Shown here: in pieces, positions 53,927 through 62,119 of the stretch
Position numbering within the stretch: position 1 is the first letter of the stretch
How the letters are laid out: the number at the start of each line of letters is the position of its first letter
From: Mucilaginibacter mali
GTDB lineage: Bacteria > Bacteroidota > Bacteroidia > Sphingobacteriales > Sphingobacteriaceae
NCBI RefSeq assembly: GCF_013283875.1
Contig: NZ_CP054139.1
Span: 5,890,001 to 5,954,000, forward strand
Direction of reading: 5' to 3'
Length of the DNA: 64,000 nucleotides
Notes under the pieces: model-generated
Told to the model about the DNA's origin: nothing
Database searches by the model: none
What the model saw: the letters and a program-made list of their open reading frames with translations, nothing else
Made by a program: the position numbers and the translations under genes

Positions 53927-54085
53927 ATGAGATCATTACTGTATATTCTCGCTGTCATCCTGATTATAGGCTGGGCGATCGGAACTTTTGCTTATGCCGC
54001 TGGCGGCCTTATCCACATTTTACTGGTTATCGCCATTATTTCGCTGATATTAGGTTTTCTGCGCCGCGATACCACCGTCGTTTAA
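53927..54085 (+). CDS. lmo0937-like small membrane protein (52 aa)
   Basis: A 52-residue protein with two membrane spans (MRSLLYILAVILIIGWAIG and HILLVIAIISLILGF) joined by a glycine-rich turn, ending RRDTTVV. This is the DUF5670/lmo0937 pattern, common in Bacteroidetes stress regions. A terminator follows the stop. Confidence 0.85.
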   Translation: MRSLLYILAVILIIGWAIGTFAYAAGGLIHILLVIAIISLILGFLRRDTTVV

Positions 54086-54107
54086 GTTATTTAATCGAAG
54101 AAATACC

Positions 54108-54138
54108 AAAAGGTCCGGTCATTCCGGGCCTTTTTCAC
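54108..54138 (+). terminator. Terminator after the lmo0937-like gene
   Basis: AAAGGTCCGG pairs with CCGGGCCTTT, followed by TTT. Positioned 20 bp after the stop. Confidence 0.7.
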
Positions 54139-54157
54139 GAAAAAAGAAATTGATCGG

Positions 54158-54886
54158 ATGAATTGGTGGATCGGATGTTCTGGTTTTCATTATAAACATT
54201 GGAAAGGCAGCTTTTACCCGGCTGACCTTCCCCAAACACGCTGGTTCGGCTATTATGCGGCAAACTTCCCAACCTTGGAGCTGAACGTTACATTTTACCG
54301 CTTCCCGAAACTGCCGGTACTGCGCGCCTGGTACGACAAGTCGCCCTCGGATTTCCGCTTCGCGGTGAAAGCACCAAAAGCGATCACGCATTATAAACAA
54401 TTCCACGGTACAGCGGATATGCTGACAGATTTTTATCGCACGACGGGTGATGGCCTGCAGGAGAAATTAGGTCCGGTTCTTTTTCAGTTTCCTCCACGTT
54501 TTCGCTATGAGCCTGACCGGCTTGAACGTGTGCTGAACCAGCTTGACCCTTCATTCCATAATGTTTTGGAGTTCCGGCATCCGGGCTGGTGGTGCGATGC
54601 GGTTTACAATGCGTTGAGGCAGCGGGGAGTAACGTTCTGCGGGATGAGTTATCCCGGGCTGCCCGCTGATATCATCGTGACCTCGCCGACCGTTTACTAT
54701 CGTTTTCATGGAGTACCGGAGCGCTACCGGTCTGCTTACAGCGATGCGCAACTGCAGGCTTTTACGGAAAAGCTGCTTAAAGATGAAAATATCAGGGATA
54801 CCTGGTGTTATTTTAATAATGACGCGGCGGTTGCGGCTATTCCCAATGCCCGTACGCTTAGGCAATTTGCAGAAGCAAACCGCTAA
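54158..54886 (+). CDS. DUF72 family protein
   Basis: A 242-residue DUF72 TIM-barrel protein. The family signature is seen in IGCSGFHYKHWKGSFYP, ELNVTFYRFPK, FAVKAPKAITH and LGPVLFQFPP. The family is widespread and has no established reaction. It stands alone, 20 bp after a terminator, so it has its own promoter or relies on read-through. Confidence 0.92.
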   Translation: MNWWIGCSGFHYKHWKGSFYPADLPQTRWFGYYAANFPTLELNVTFYRFPKLPVLRAWYDKSPSDFRFAVKAPKAITHYKQFHGTADMLTDFYRTTGDGLQEKLGPVLFQFPPRFRYEPDRLERVLNQLDPSFHNVLEFRHPGWWCDAVYNALRQRGVTFCGMSYPGLPADIIVTSPTVYYRFHGVPERYRSAYSDAQLQAFTEKLLKDENIRDTWCYFNNDAAVAAIPNARTLRQFAEANR

Positions 54887-54915
54887 TGCCCGGGCGCTAA
54901 TGCCTTAGCACCTCC

Positions 54916-55101
54916 CTACGCGATCAGGCCCGGGTGGAATGGACCGTAACCCTGGTTATTATGCAGAAATTGCCGGCTGGTGGATTTAAAGATATGGATA
55001 TCCTTCATCAGCATACGCGCCAACAGATTTTGAACCCGTTTTTCGTGAACCGGTTTTTCAGCAGCCGGTCCCGGAATGTTGTTTAATGCGATCACTTTCA
55101 T
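54916..55101 (-). CDS. Possible small hypothetical protein (61 aa)
   Basis: A 61-codon frame starting with ATG, soluble and basic (HEKRVQNLLARMLMKDIHIF). A short inverted repeat (AGTTGA...TCAACT) lies just upstream. No family is recognised and the start lacks a Shine-Dalgarno, which is common here. A conserved gene is possible but not certain. Confidence 0.4.
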   Translation of the reverse strand: MKVIALNNIPGPAAEKPVHEKRVQNLLARMLMKDIHIFKSTSRQFLHNNQGYGPFHPGLIA

Positions 55102-55350
55102 AAGTTGAGCAGTTCAACTTTAATGCCATTAGTCGATACGATTCAATGCTGCCGGAATACGGCGGATTGACGGCCGCAACTGACTACTTTAAAAGACTGG
55201 CCTTCCTGTTATACCGACAGGTCAAGGTCAATTTTCTCCCGGGTTTTTATCGGCGCGGGCACAAACTATCTAAAAAAACGAGGCGGGCACCGCCCGGGCT
55301 GACTTTCCCGGAATGGCATGATATTGGTAATTGGTAAGGTCTAATCTAAT

Positions 55351-55818
55351 ATGAAAAACATTATGGCAACTACCGAAAATGCAACAGGCGTGATCAACGA
55401 CCTGATCGGGATCAACAACGACCGCGTCGCGGGTTTTGAAAAAGCGATAGCCGATATCAATGACGAGCATATCGATCTGAAGGAATTATTTCAGCGCTAT
55501 GCTGCGCAGAGCCGTCAGAACAGCGAAGAACTGGCCGGTATAGTAGGCGCTGAAGGCGAGCCGGTAGAAACCGGTACCAGCGTAGCCGGCAGTCTGCACC
55601 GCGCCTGGATTGATGTGAAATCGCTCTTCGGCGGCAACACCCGCGAAAGTATTTTGTCCGAAGCCGAGCGCGGTGAAGATGCGATCAAAAAAGCTTACCG
55701 TGATGCGCTCGAAGACGAAGATCTAACCGCAGAGGCGCGTACCATCGTCAGCCGCCAGCAAAGCGGTATCGACGCTGCCCATGATGAAGTAAAAGCTTTG
55801 CGCGACGCGGCCAAATAA
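55351..55818 (+). CDS. PA2169-family four-helix protein (DUF2383)
   Basis: A 155-residue four-helix-bundle protein. Conserved features are VINDLIGINNDRVAGFEKAI, a QNSEELAGIV helix and HRAWIDVKSLFGG. Relatives are stress-associated and ferritin-like in fold. Either ATG 55351 or 55363 could start it. A terminator follows. Confidence 0.9.
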   Translation: MKNIMATTENATGVINDLIGINNDRVAGFEKAIADINDEHIDLKELFQRYAAQSRQNSEELAGIVGAEGEPVETGTSVAGSLHRAWIDVKSLFGGNTRESILSEAERGEDAIKKAYRDALEDEDLTAEARTIVSRQQSGIDAAHDEVKALRDAAK

Positions 55819-55835
55819 ATCGTTCGATCTATAAC

Positions 55836-55867
55836 AGGCGCTGCCACCGGCAGCGCCTTACTTTTTT
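55836..55867 (+). terminator. Terminator after the DUF2383 gene
   Basis: Perfect stem AGGCGCTGCC / GGCAGCGCCT with an ACC loop, then TACTTTTTT. Confidence 0.85.
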
Positions 55868-55871
55868 ACCG

Positions 55872-56408
55872 ATGAATAGTATAGACCAACAACAACCCGA
55901 AGAAAACCGGGAAAACCTGAGCGGTGCTGCAGCCGTGGAAAAGATCAAAGAACTGGCCGGCCAAACGCAGACCTGCTTTTTCAATACCGACCTGAAGTCC
56001 GGACGTGCCGCCGCAACACGGCCTATGTCCGTTCAGCAGATCGACGGCGAGGGAAACCTGTGGTTCCTGAGTGCGGTAGACAGCCATAAAAATGCGGAAA
56101 TTCAACAAGACAGCCGCGTTCAGCTTTTATTTATGGGTTCGGCCCATTCCGATTTTCTGACCCTGGGCGGCGAGGCCAGCATCAGCACCGATAAGGCAAA
56201 GATCAAAGAACTATGGGAACCCATCGTCAAGACCTGGTTCACCGGGGGTGAGGATGACCCGCGTATCACCGTGATCAAAGTAGTGCCCGATGAGGGCTAT
56301 TACTGGGATACCAAACACGGCAAAATGGTCGCCTTCCTCAAGATGATCGCCGGCGCAATTACCGGCAAAACTTTGGATGACAGCATTCAGGGAACGGTGA
56401 AACCATGA
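55872..56408 (+). CDS. Pyridoxamine 5'-phosphate oxidase family stress protein
   Basis: A 178-residue split-barrel flavin-binding protein of the PNPOx-like general-stress type (Gsp26-like). Recognisable strands include TCFFNTDLKSGRAAATRPMSV and NLWFLSAVDSHKNAEI, the HKN.. pattern typical of the family. First gene of an operon with four-base overlaps to the flavodoxin-like gene. Likely binds FMN or FAD and protects against photo-oxidative or oxidative stress, which is inferred from relatives. Confidence 0.9.
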   Translation: MNSIDQQQPEENRENLSGAAAVEKIKELAGQTQTCFFNTDLKSGRAAATRPMSVQQIDGEGNLWFLSAVDSHKNAEIQQDSRVQLLFMGSAHSDFLTLGGEASISTDKAKIKELWEPIVKTWFTGGEDDPRITVIKVVPDEGYYWDTKHGKMVAFLKMIAGAITGKTLDDSIQGTVKP

Positions 56409-57064
56409 AAGCTTTATTCATCAACTGCACGCTGAAGCGTACGCCCGCATTCTCTAATACGGAAGCGCTGGCAAAAAAAGCCGCTGAACAATTTCAGGCT
56501 AAAGGCATTGAAACCGAGATCATTCGCCTTAATGATTATACCGTGCTGACCGGTAATAGCTCCGATGAAGGTGAAGGCGATGAATGGCCGCAGATACTGG
56601 AGAAGATCAAGGCCTGCAATATCTTTATTATTGCCACGCCTATTTGGATGGGGCACCTGGCTTCGACCGCGCAAAAGGTGATCGAACGGCTGGATGCCAT
56701 TTTCCGGGATGAAGACCTGATCGATGAGAAGACCGGGCAGTTCATGCCTTATAACAAGGTGGCCGGTTGCCTGGTGACGGGCAATGAAGATGGTGCACAT
56801 AGCTGCGCCGCGCAGGTACTCTGGTCTTTACAGGAAGTGGGCTTCACGATCCCGCCTAATGTCAATGCGTATTGGGTGGGTTTGGCCGGTGGTGAAGAAG
56901 ATTATGTGGAAGCCGGCGGCGAGCGTTATTTGTATACCAACAAGAGCCTGCGTTACATGACCGAAAACCTCGCCTGGTTCGCGCAGCTCTTACAAGATCA
57001 CCCTATCGGTACCAATTTGCTGGAGGCCGAAGAAAAAGCTAAAGCCGAAAGCGATGAGGAATAA
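56405..57064 (+). CDS. Flavodoxin-like NAD(P)H-dependent oxidoreductase
   Basis: A 219-residue flavodoxin-fold oxidoreductase. FMN-phosphate loop NCTLKRTPAFSNTEALA (about 7-23), second loop ATPIWMGHLAS (about 78-88), and TGNEDGAHSCA near 120-130. It would reduce quinones or aromatics with NAD(P)H. Operon member: ATGA overlap with the upstream gene and 11-bp overlap with the FAD-binding gene downstream. Confidence 0.9.
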   Translation: MKALFINCTLKRTPAFSNTEALAKKAAEQFQAKGIETEIIRLNDYTVLTGNSSDEGEGDEWPQILEKIKACNIFIIATPIWMGHLASTAQKVIERLDAIFRDEDLIDEKTGQFMPYNKVAGCLVTGNEDGAHSCAAQVLWSLQEVGFTIPPNVNAYWVGLAGGEEDYVEAGGERYLYTNKSLRYMTENLAWFAQLLQDHPIGTNLLEAEEKAKAESDEE

Positions 57065-58688
57065 AAGTCCGTTTCGCCGCATCGCTATTTTAGGCGGCGG
57101 CCCCTCTGCCTTATTTGTTTTCAAACGCCTGCTGGAAAGCGAACATCCGGGTTTCATCGTGGACATTTATGAAAAAAGCGGCGAGCTGGGCTGCGGGATG
57201 CCTTACGGACACGATGGCTCCGCAGATGAACACGTCACCAATGTTTCGGGCAACGAGATCCCGGAATTGCCCGCCGACATGGCCGACTGGGTGAAAAAAG
57301 TGCCGAAAGATACGCTGGATAAATACCACCTCGATCCCGGAAAGTTCAATGATTATAAAGTACTGCCGCGCCTGCTTTTTGGCCAGTATCTATGTGACCA
57401 GTTTAAAGTGTTGTTACAGCAAGCCAAAGAGGTCGGCCTGAAAACACAGGTGTATTACAACACCATTGTCCTGGACATCGTTGACCAGCCTGACCAGCAA
57501 CAAGTAGAAGTAGTAACCAATAAAGGCGCCGACATTTATGATCATGTGATCATCTGTACCGGCCACCTCTGGCCCAAAAAGCACGAAGGCCGGGCGCCGG
57601 GCTGGTTCGATTCGCCTTACCCGCCGGAAAAGATCGCGCTAAAGGCCGGTTACCCTGTAGCGGTAAGAGGCGCTTCGCTGACAGCCATCGATGCCATTCG
57701 TACCCTCGGGCGTCACAACGGCAGCTTTGAAAAGGATGAAAAAGGGCGGCTGCACTTTTACCCCGAAAGTCCCGGTTTTAAGATCGTGATGCACTCGCGT
57801 AACGGGCTCCTGCCCGCTGTGCGCTTCCACCTGGAAGATTCACATTTAGGCAAAGACACCGTGTTGTCACCGGAAAAGATCGCGGCTAATCGTGAAGCCA
57901 ACGCGGGTTTTTTATCCCTGGATTATGTTTTCGAGGATAACTTCAAAAAAGGTATCCGCGAACATGATCCGGCGTGTTACGAAGAAATCAAAGACATGAA
58001 TATGGAGGCTTTTGTCGATCACATGATGGCTAAACGTGAAGCGCAGGATCCGTTCGAACTGCTGAAAGCCGAGTATGCTGAAGCCGAACGCTCGATCAAA
58101 ACGCGTACATCTGTTTATTGGAAGGAAATGCTGGCCGTTCTCAGTTTTGCCATGAATTACCCGGCTAAATATTTTTCGGCCGAAGATTACCAGCGTATAC
58201 ACCAGACACTGATGCCGCTCATCTCCGTAGTCATCGCCTTCGTCCCGCAAAGCTCGGCGGAAACCCTGATGGCTATGCACGAGGCGGGTTGCCTGGAAAT
58301 GAAAATAGTGGATCACAGCGCAGAACCTGAACCCAGTGAACAGGGAGGTGCGGACTATGCCGGCGTACATTACGAGCTCTTCATCGACTGTATCGGCCAG
58401 CCGCATATTCCGTTTGAAGATATTCCCTTTGAGGGGCTGAAAGCCGCCGGCACGCATGCGCGCCTGGGCTACCGGGACCAGCCCGATGAATACCTGACCG
58501 TCCCCGGTCTGGCGATCAACGACCGTTTCCAGTTACTGGACGCTTACGGCGCGCTGAATGAAGGCATTTATATCATGGCCGTTCCGTTTATCGGCGGTTA
58601 TAACCCGGATTATTCAGGGCTGGATTTCAGCGAGGCGGCATCTAAACTGGTGCTGGAAGGTTTACTGAATCAAGCATTAAGCCCATGA
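57054..58688 (+). CDS. FAD/NAD(P)-binding protein (Lys/Orn monooxygenase-like fold)
   Basis: A 544-residue FAD-NAD(P)-binding protein. N-terminal Rossmann motif ILGGGPSALFVF (about 11-22), then GCGMPYG and an extended second half (HSRNGLLPAVRFHLE...). The C-terminal part carries FIDCIGQPH, typical of the HI0933-related PF13454 group. Substrate unknown. Together with the PNPOx-like and flavodoxin genes it forms a flavin-centred redox operon. Confidence 0.88.
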   Translation: MRNKSPFRRIAILGGGPSALFVFKRLLESEHPGFIVDIYEKSGELGCGMPYGHDGSADEHVTNVSGNEIPELPADMADWVKKVPKDTLDKYHLDPGKFNDYKVLPRLLFGQYLCDQFKVLLQQAKEVGLKTQVYYNTIVLDIVDQPDQQQVEVVTNKGADIYDHVIICTGHLWPKKHEGRAPGWFDSPYPPEKIALKAGYPVAVRGASLTAIDAIRTLGRHNGSFEKDEKGRLHFYPESPGFKIVMHSRNGLLPAVRFHLEDSHLGKDTVLSPEKIAANREANAGFLSLDYVFEDNFKKGIREHDPACYEEIKDMNMEAFVDHMMAKREAQDPFELLKAEYAEAERSIKTRTSVYWKEMLAVLSFAMNYPAKYFSAEDYQRIHQTLMPLISVVIAFVPQSSAETLMAMHEAGCLEMKIVDHSAEPEPSEQGGADYAGVHYELFIDCIGQPHIPFEDIPFEGLKAAGTHARLGYRDQPDEYLTVPGLAINDRFQLLDAYGALNEGIYIMAVPFIGGYNPDYSGLDFSEAASKLVLEGLLNQALSP

Positions 58689-59269
58689 GCCTTAAACTTC
58701 ATATGGTCTTATTAGGTTCCAAAGCGCCCGGCCGCAATGTCGAACAGCACGATTTCTTCTTCGGCATCGGCACTTCACTTGCCGGCCTGTTGCCGGCCAT
58801 GCGCGAATTCTGGCCCGAAGCCGGTGACAGCCTGCATATCGACGGCTGGCGGGAAGTGACGCAAGTAGAGGGTTACCGGGTAAATATTCTCGACAAACCA
58901 CAGGCCGACCCGCACAATCGCCGGCGGTTATTCTTTATTAATCTTGGCGGTTACCAGTCCGGTAAACTGGAGGAACAGCATTACACCTTACTCACCGTCC
59001 AGGAAGACCGGAAACAGGCGGTCAAAGCCTCGACCGGTACCGATTTTTTTAAGACGGCCTCCATCGAAAAGGTCAAAGCCGCCGCCGCGCACATCGATGA
59101 GAAATACGGCATCGATGTAGACGAAATCTATCATATTGAAGACTTGCTTTCACCGGGATGCAAAGCATTATACCATATCGAGCTACTGCCGGACCAAAGT
59201 TCAGCTACGGACGAAATTCATTTAGGTTATCTTAAACTCAACCAGTGGAACAACGGGCTGAAACATTGA
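58685..59269 (+). CDS. DUF1543 family protein
   Basis: A 194-residue DUF1543 protein (LHMVLLGSKAPGRNVEQHDFFFGIG...). The family has an alpha-beta fold and unknown function; the HDFFFG motif is conserved. It begins within the stop of the FAD gene (ATGA) and its 3' end overlaps the HD gene by 25 bp. Confidence 0.88.
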   Translation: MSLKLHMVLLGSKAPGRNVEQHDFFFGIGTSLAGLLPAMREFWPEAGDSLHIDGWREVTQVEGYRVNILDKPQADPHNRRRLFFINLGGYQSGKLEEQHYTLLTVQEDRKQAVKASTGTDFFKTASIEKVKAAAAHIDEKYGIDVDEIYHIEDLLSPGCKALYHIELLPDQSSATDEIHLGYLKLNQWNNGLKH

Positions 59270-59787
59270 CCGCCTGGATAGCCGGAAAATATGCCGGTCG
59301 ACATATCCCGTTTAGCGGTGAACCTTATTTCGTCCACTGCCTGGCCGTGGCCGAAGCCGCGGCCCCATACGTTAATTGGGGTTATGAGGCCGGGTTATGC
59401 CACGATCTGTTAGAAGACCACATCGCTACCGTGGAAGAATTGCGAATGGCTTTATCGGAAGCCGGCTATCGCCTCCCGGAAACCGAACTGATCATAGCCA
59501 TGGTCATCGAACTGAGCGATGTTTTTACAGCGGAACACTTCCCTGACTTTAATGACAAGAAACTTCGCAGGCTGGAAAATAAGCGCCTGGTAACAATCAG
59601 TTCCCAGTCCCAAACCATCAAGTATGCTGACCTGATCGATAACGCCGCCTGGGTGCGGCAATATGAGCCGTACAAATGGCCGCGATATGCCCGGCGCAAA
59701 CTCAGGTTATTGACAGCACTGGATAAAGGCAGCCAGGAATTACGTCGGCAAGCAGTGGAGGTCTTCAGCTGTGATTTGAATTTTTGA
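59245..59787 (+). CDS. HD-domain protein, SpoT/MESH1-like (p)ppGpp hydrolase candidate
   Basis: A 180-residue HD hydrolase. The metal-binding order matches RelA/SpoT hydrolase domains: FVHCLAVAEAAA, then LCHDLLED (HD and ED), and KYADLIDN (D, N). It is shorter than full SpoT and lacks synthetase, TGS and ACT domains, so it resembles a small alarmone hydrolase. Start GTG 59245 overlaps the previous gene; TTG 59266 is another option. It ends the flavin redox operon. Activity on (p)ppGpp is an inference. Confidence 0.82.
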   Translation: MEQRAETLTAWIAGKYAGRHIPFSGEPYFVHCLAVAEAAAPYVNWGYEAGLCHDLLEDHIATVEELRMALSEAGYRLPETELIIAMVIELSDVFTAEHFPDFNDKKLRRLENKRLVTISSQSQTIKYADLIDNAAWVRQYEPYKWPRYARRKLRLLTALDKGSQELRRQAVEVFSCDLNF

Positions 59788-59854
59788 TCAGAAATTGTAT
59801 CATTCATTAAAAAAGAAGCTGCGAATTGCCTGGCTTTTAGAGCCGTGCTCGCCA

Positions 59855-60331
59855 TCAGCCCCTTTCCTGTTTCCATTGTTTTTTGAGCCGCGCATATACC
59901 GTATTATCCTCCGCAGCCTTCCATCGTTCCTTAAAAATGCGTGCCGCTTCGGCCTTGTCGCTTTCGCCGGTACCGCGCTTCAGCAACACATAATTATTGG
60001 TTTGGTCATACTTCTTACCTCCTTTGTAATTCGCATATCGCCGCGCACGTGTAAATCCCATTTCCAAATACTTTCTTGCCATATCCGCGCCTACAAAATC
60101 GCCCTGCTCCAGGTAATTTTCAAAAAGCGCAAATATGGCTGAGCTGCTTTCGTCAGCGATTTCCGGGGTTTTAAAACGCCAGTAGGGCCCGATCTCACTT
60201 TTATAAGGTTCACAGATCAGTACGCCCTGTTCCCCTTTTCCAACCTGGTATAGTTCCGGATGTTCCCGGTAATTGACCTCCGGTTTCCAGGGATAATGAT
60301 CATGGTCAAAATTCAGATATGCGGGTATCAA
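59855..60331 (-). CDS. DUF4385 family protein
   Basis: A 158-residue DUF4385 protein. The family signature is strong: YLNFDHDHYPWKPEVNYREH, GKGEQGVLICEPYKSEIGPYW and ADMARKYLEMGFTRARRYAN. Start TTG 60331 overlaps the DksA-like gene stop (TTGA). Function unknown. The convergent HD gene ends 68 bp away. Confidence 0.88.
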   Translation of the reverse strand: MIPAYLNFDHDHYPWKPEVNYREHPELYQVGKGEQGVLICEPYKSEIGPYWRFKTPEIADESSSAIFALFENYLEQGDFVGADMARKYLEMGFTRARRYANYKGGKKYDQTNNYVLLKRGTGESDKAEAARIFKERWKAAEDNTVYARLKKQWKQERG

Positions 60332-60717
60332 TTCTGTCGTAATTTGGCCTCCATGCTCAGCGTCGTGTGCGGCACGGCCATCAGGCGCTCTTTCTGGATC
60401 AGTTTGCCGGTAGCCCTGCAAATACCATAGGTCTTATTACCGATGCGTACCAGCGCAGCTTCCAGTTGCTCGATAAATTTTTGCTGGCGACCGGCCATCT
60501 GGTAAATGGTTTCCTTTTCCAGTGTGGCCGCACCGTCTTCCAAGGTCGCATATGCGCCGCTGTTATCATCATTGCTGGCGCTGCCGTTCAGGACATCCAG
60601 TAAATCTTTATATTCTGCCCGGGCGATCTCCAGCTTATTCTGGATCAATTGTTTGAATTCGCCCAACTCCGTATCTGAGTAGCGCGTCGGCGCTGTTTTT
60701 GTCGTTGTATTTTCCAT
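60328..60717 (-). CDS. DksA/TraR-like protein, zinc finger degenerate
   Basis: A 129-residue TraR/DksA family protein of the Bacteroidetes type. Coiled-coil region (QLIQNKLEIARAEYKDLLDVL, then LEQLEAALVRIGNKTYG) and tail GICRATGKLIQKERLMAVPHTTLS. Only one of the usual zinc-finger cysteines remains, so zinc binding is unlikely. By family it would modulate RNA polymerase under stress. ATG 60717 is chosen because the first DksA helix starts there. Confidence 0.88.
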   Translation of the reverse strand: MENTTTKTAPTRYSDTELGEFKQLIQNKLEIARAEYKDLLDVLNGSASNDDNSGAYATLEDGAATLEKETIYQMAGRQQKFIEQLEAALVRIGNKTYGICRATGKLIQKERLMAVPHTTLSMEAKLRQN

Positions 60718-60768
60718 TATGGCTAAACACAAAAGAGTTTTCATGGTTTTATAAAAAAAGGAGGAACT

Positions 60769-60981
60769 ATGCCCTGGTACAACGGCGATTATCCGCCATC
60801 TTATAAGAACCAACCCAAATATCTGCGGGATAAAGCGACCGAGATCGCCAACGAGGTATTGAAAACGACCGGCAATGAAGGCGAGGCGATCGCGACCGGT
60901 TTGAAGCAGGCACGCATTCATTTTGAGCATCACCCGGAAGAAATTCCAAAAAAACAAGAAATAACATGCCTTCGGCGGTGA
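60769..60981 (+). CDS. YdaT-like small protein (70 aa)
   Basis: A 70-residue protein starting MPWYNGDYPPSYKNQP, with two helices (REKATEIANEVL-type and GEAIATGLKQAR). This is the pattern of YdaT-like small stress proteins. A strong AAGGAGG Shine-Dalgarno (60759-60765) precedes the ATG. Its end overlaps the KTSC gene. Confidence 0.82.
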   Translation: MPWYNGDYPPSYKNQPKYLRDKATEIANEVLKTTGNEGEAIATGLKQARIHFEHHPEEIPKKQEITCLRR

Positions 60982-61196
60982 TCAAATCCTATCGATATGA
61001 TGGGGATACACAGATCTTTGAGGTCGTCTATCATTCAGGAAAGGTATATCATTATTTAAATGTGCCGGAAAGCGAATACCGCCTGTTCAAAGCAACGATG
61101 GTTAAAGGCATTTGGTTCAACCGGCATATTAAAAATAAGTATGCGTTCAAAGAAGTGACGCCGGGATTAAATCAAACCGACCTGTTTACAACCTAG
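60966..61196 (+). CDS. KTSC domain protein
   Basis: A 76-residue KTSC domain protein: SAVIKSYRYDGDTQIFEVVY, GKVYHYLNVPESEYRLF and GIWFNRHIKNKY. These domains are short beta-rich modules found alone or in larger enzymes; function is unknown. It overlaps the YdaT-like gene by 16 bp and the convergent RRM gene by 11 bp. Confidence 0.88.
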   Translation: MPSAVIKSYRYDGDTQIFEVVYHSGKVYHYLNVPESEYRLFKATMVKGIWFNRHIKNKYAFKEVTPGLNQTDLFTT

Positions 61197-61515
61197 GCCG
61201 CCGGGGGCGCATCTTCCGTTCCGGGTCACCGGGGCGGCGAAGTTTTTCATACTGCGACGCAGAAGCAGGCGTTGCAGCATCTGCCAGTTTAACGCTGAGC
61301 TGCCGGTCGCCCATGGCCTCGCCATCCAGTGCGGCCATCACGGCCACAGCGTCCTTTTCCGAAACCATTTCGACGAAAGCATAGCCTTTGGCGATCCGCG
61401 TTTTCTTATCCCGCACGATCTTCATCACCACGATACTGCCATGCGGCGCAATGAGTTGCGCCAATCCCATCTCATCCATATCCAATGGAAAACCGCCGAT
61501 AAAAAGTTTGATCAT
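61186..61515 (-). CDS. RNA recognition motif (RRM) protein
   Basis: A 109-residue single RRM protein. RNP2 is LFIGGF (4-9) and RNP1 is KGYAFVEM (about 43-50). The C-terminus is basic (PRRPRL) and may add RNA contacts. Such proteins in Bacteroidetes and cyanobacteria respond to cold or other stress. Its stop overlaps the convergent KTSC gene. Confidence 0.92.
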   Translation of the reverse strand: MIKLFIGGFPLDMDEMGLAQLIAPHGSIVVMKIVRDKKTRIAKGYAFVEMVSEKDAVAVMAALDGEAMGDRQLSVKLADAATPASASQYEKLRRPGDPERKMRPRRPRL

Positions 61516-61531
61516 AAAAACAAAAGTAAAA

Positions 61532-62119
61532 TTAAATCACCAGCCGGAAGGTCAGGTTGATCCGGGCCTTCATTGGCTTGTTAGATTTGGCAATGCGGTG
61601 CTCGAAAGCTTCCTGTAAACCGGACTTCATCAGTAGAAATGAACCGTGCTCCAGGCGAACCGAGTAGTGTTCCCGGTGATCCTGCTTATTACGGATGTCA
61701 AAACTGCGTACCTGCCCGAAGCTCACCGAAGCGATCACCGGCTGGCTGCCCATGATGCTTTCCTTATCGCTGTGCCAGGCCACCGAATCATTACCATCAC
61801 GATAATAGTTCAGTAAAACACTATTGAACTGGATACCCGCCAAAGGCTCTACCATTTCGCGAATCATTTGCAATTCCGGCGTCCAGGGCAAAGTTCCTGC
61901 GATGCGTTCCGTTTCGCCATACCAGCAGGTCAGTCGTGGCGTCAGGTATTCTTTATCCCACAACTTCTGCGTCGTTTGCTTCCAGGGTGTAGTTTCAATA
62001 AAATATTGAAGCAATTGATCGCTGGCCTGCGCATCGATCAAGCTGGGTCTGTATTCCAAAAAATCTTTGGGCAAACCTTTGCTTTGCCCCGCATCCGGAA
62101 AAAACGCCAATTGCTCCAT
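61532..62119 (-). CDS. alkB: AlkB-type alpha-ketoglutarate-dependent dioxygenase
   Basis: A 195-residue AlkB dioxygenase that removes alkyl groups from DNA bases. Iron ligands are visible: H-x-D in WHSDKE and the distal His in EHRIAKSN. The 2-oxoglutarate arginines are in RINLTFR near the end. Its start overlaps the stop of the HMCES gene by one base, so both are cotranscribed. Confidence 0.92.
   Translation of the reverse strand: MEQLAFFPDAGQSKGLPKDFLEYRPSLIDAQASDQLLQYFIETTPWKQTTQKLWDKEYLTPRLTCWYGETERIAGTLPWTPELQMIREMVEPLAGIQFNSVLLNYYRDGNDSVAWHSDKESIMGSQPVIASVSFGQVRSFDIRNKQDHREHYSVRLEHGSFLLMKSGLQEAFEHRIAKSNKPMKARINLTFRLVI

Noticed and set aside
55146..55337. Open frame of 63 codons on the plus strand
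   Set aside because: Unusual composition, no conserved motif, and it lies in the promoter region of the DUF2383 gene.
57912..58457. 181-codon open frame on the minus strand
   Set aside because: Antisense to the well-supported FAD/NAD(P)-binding protein gene.
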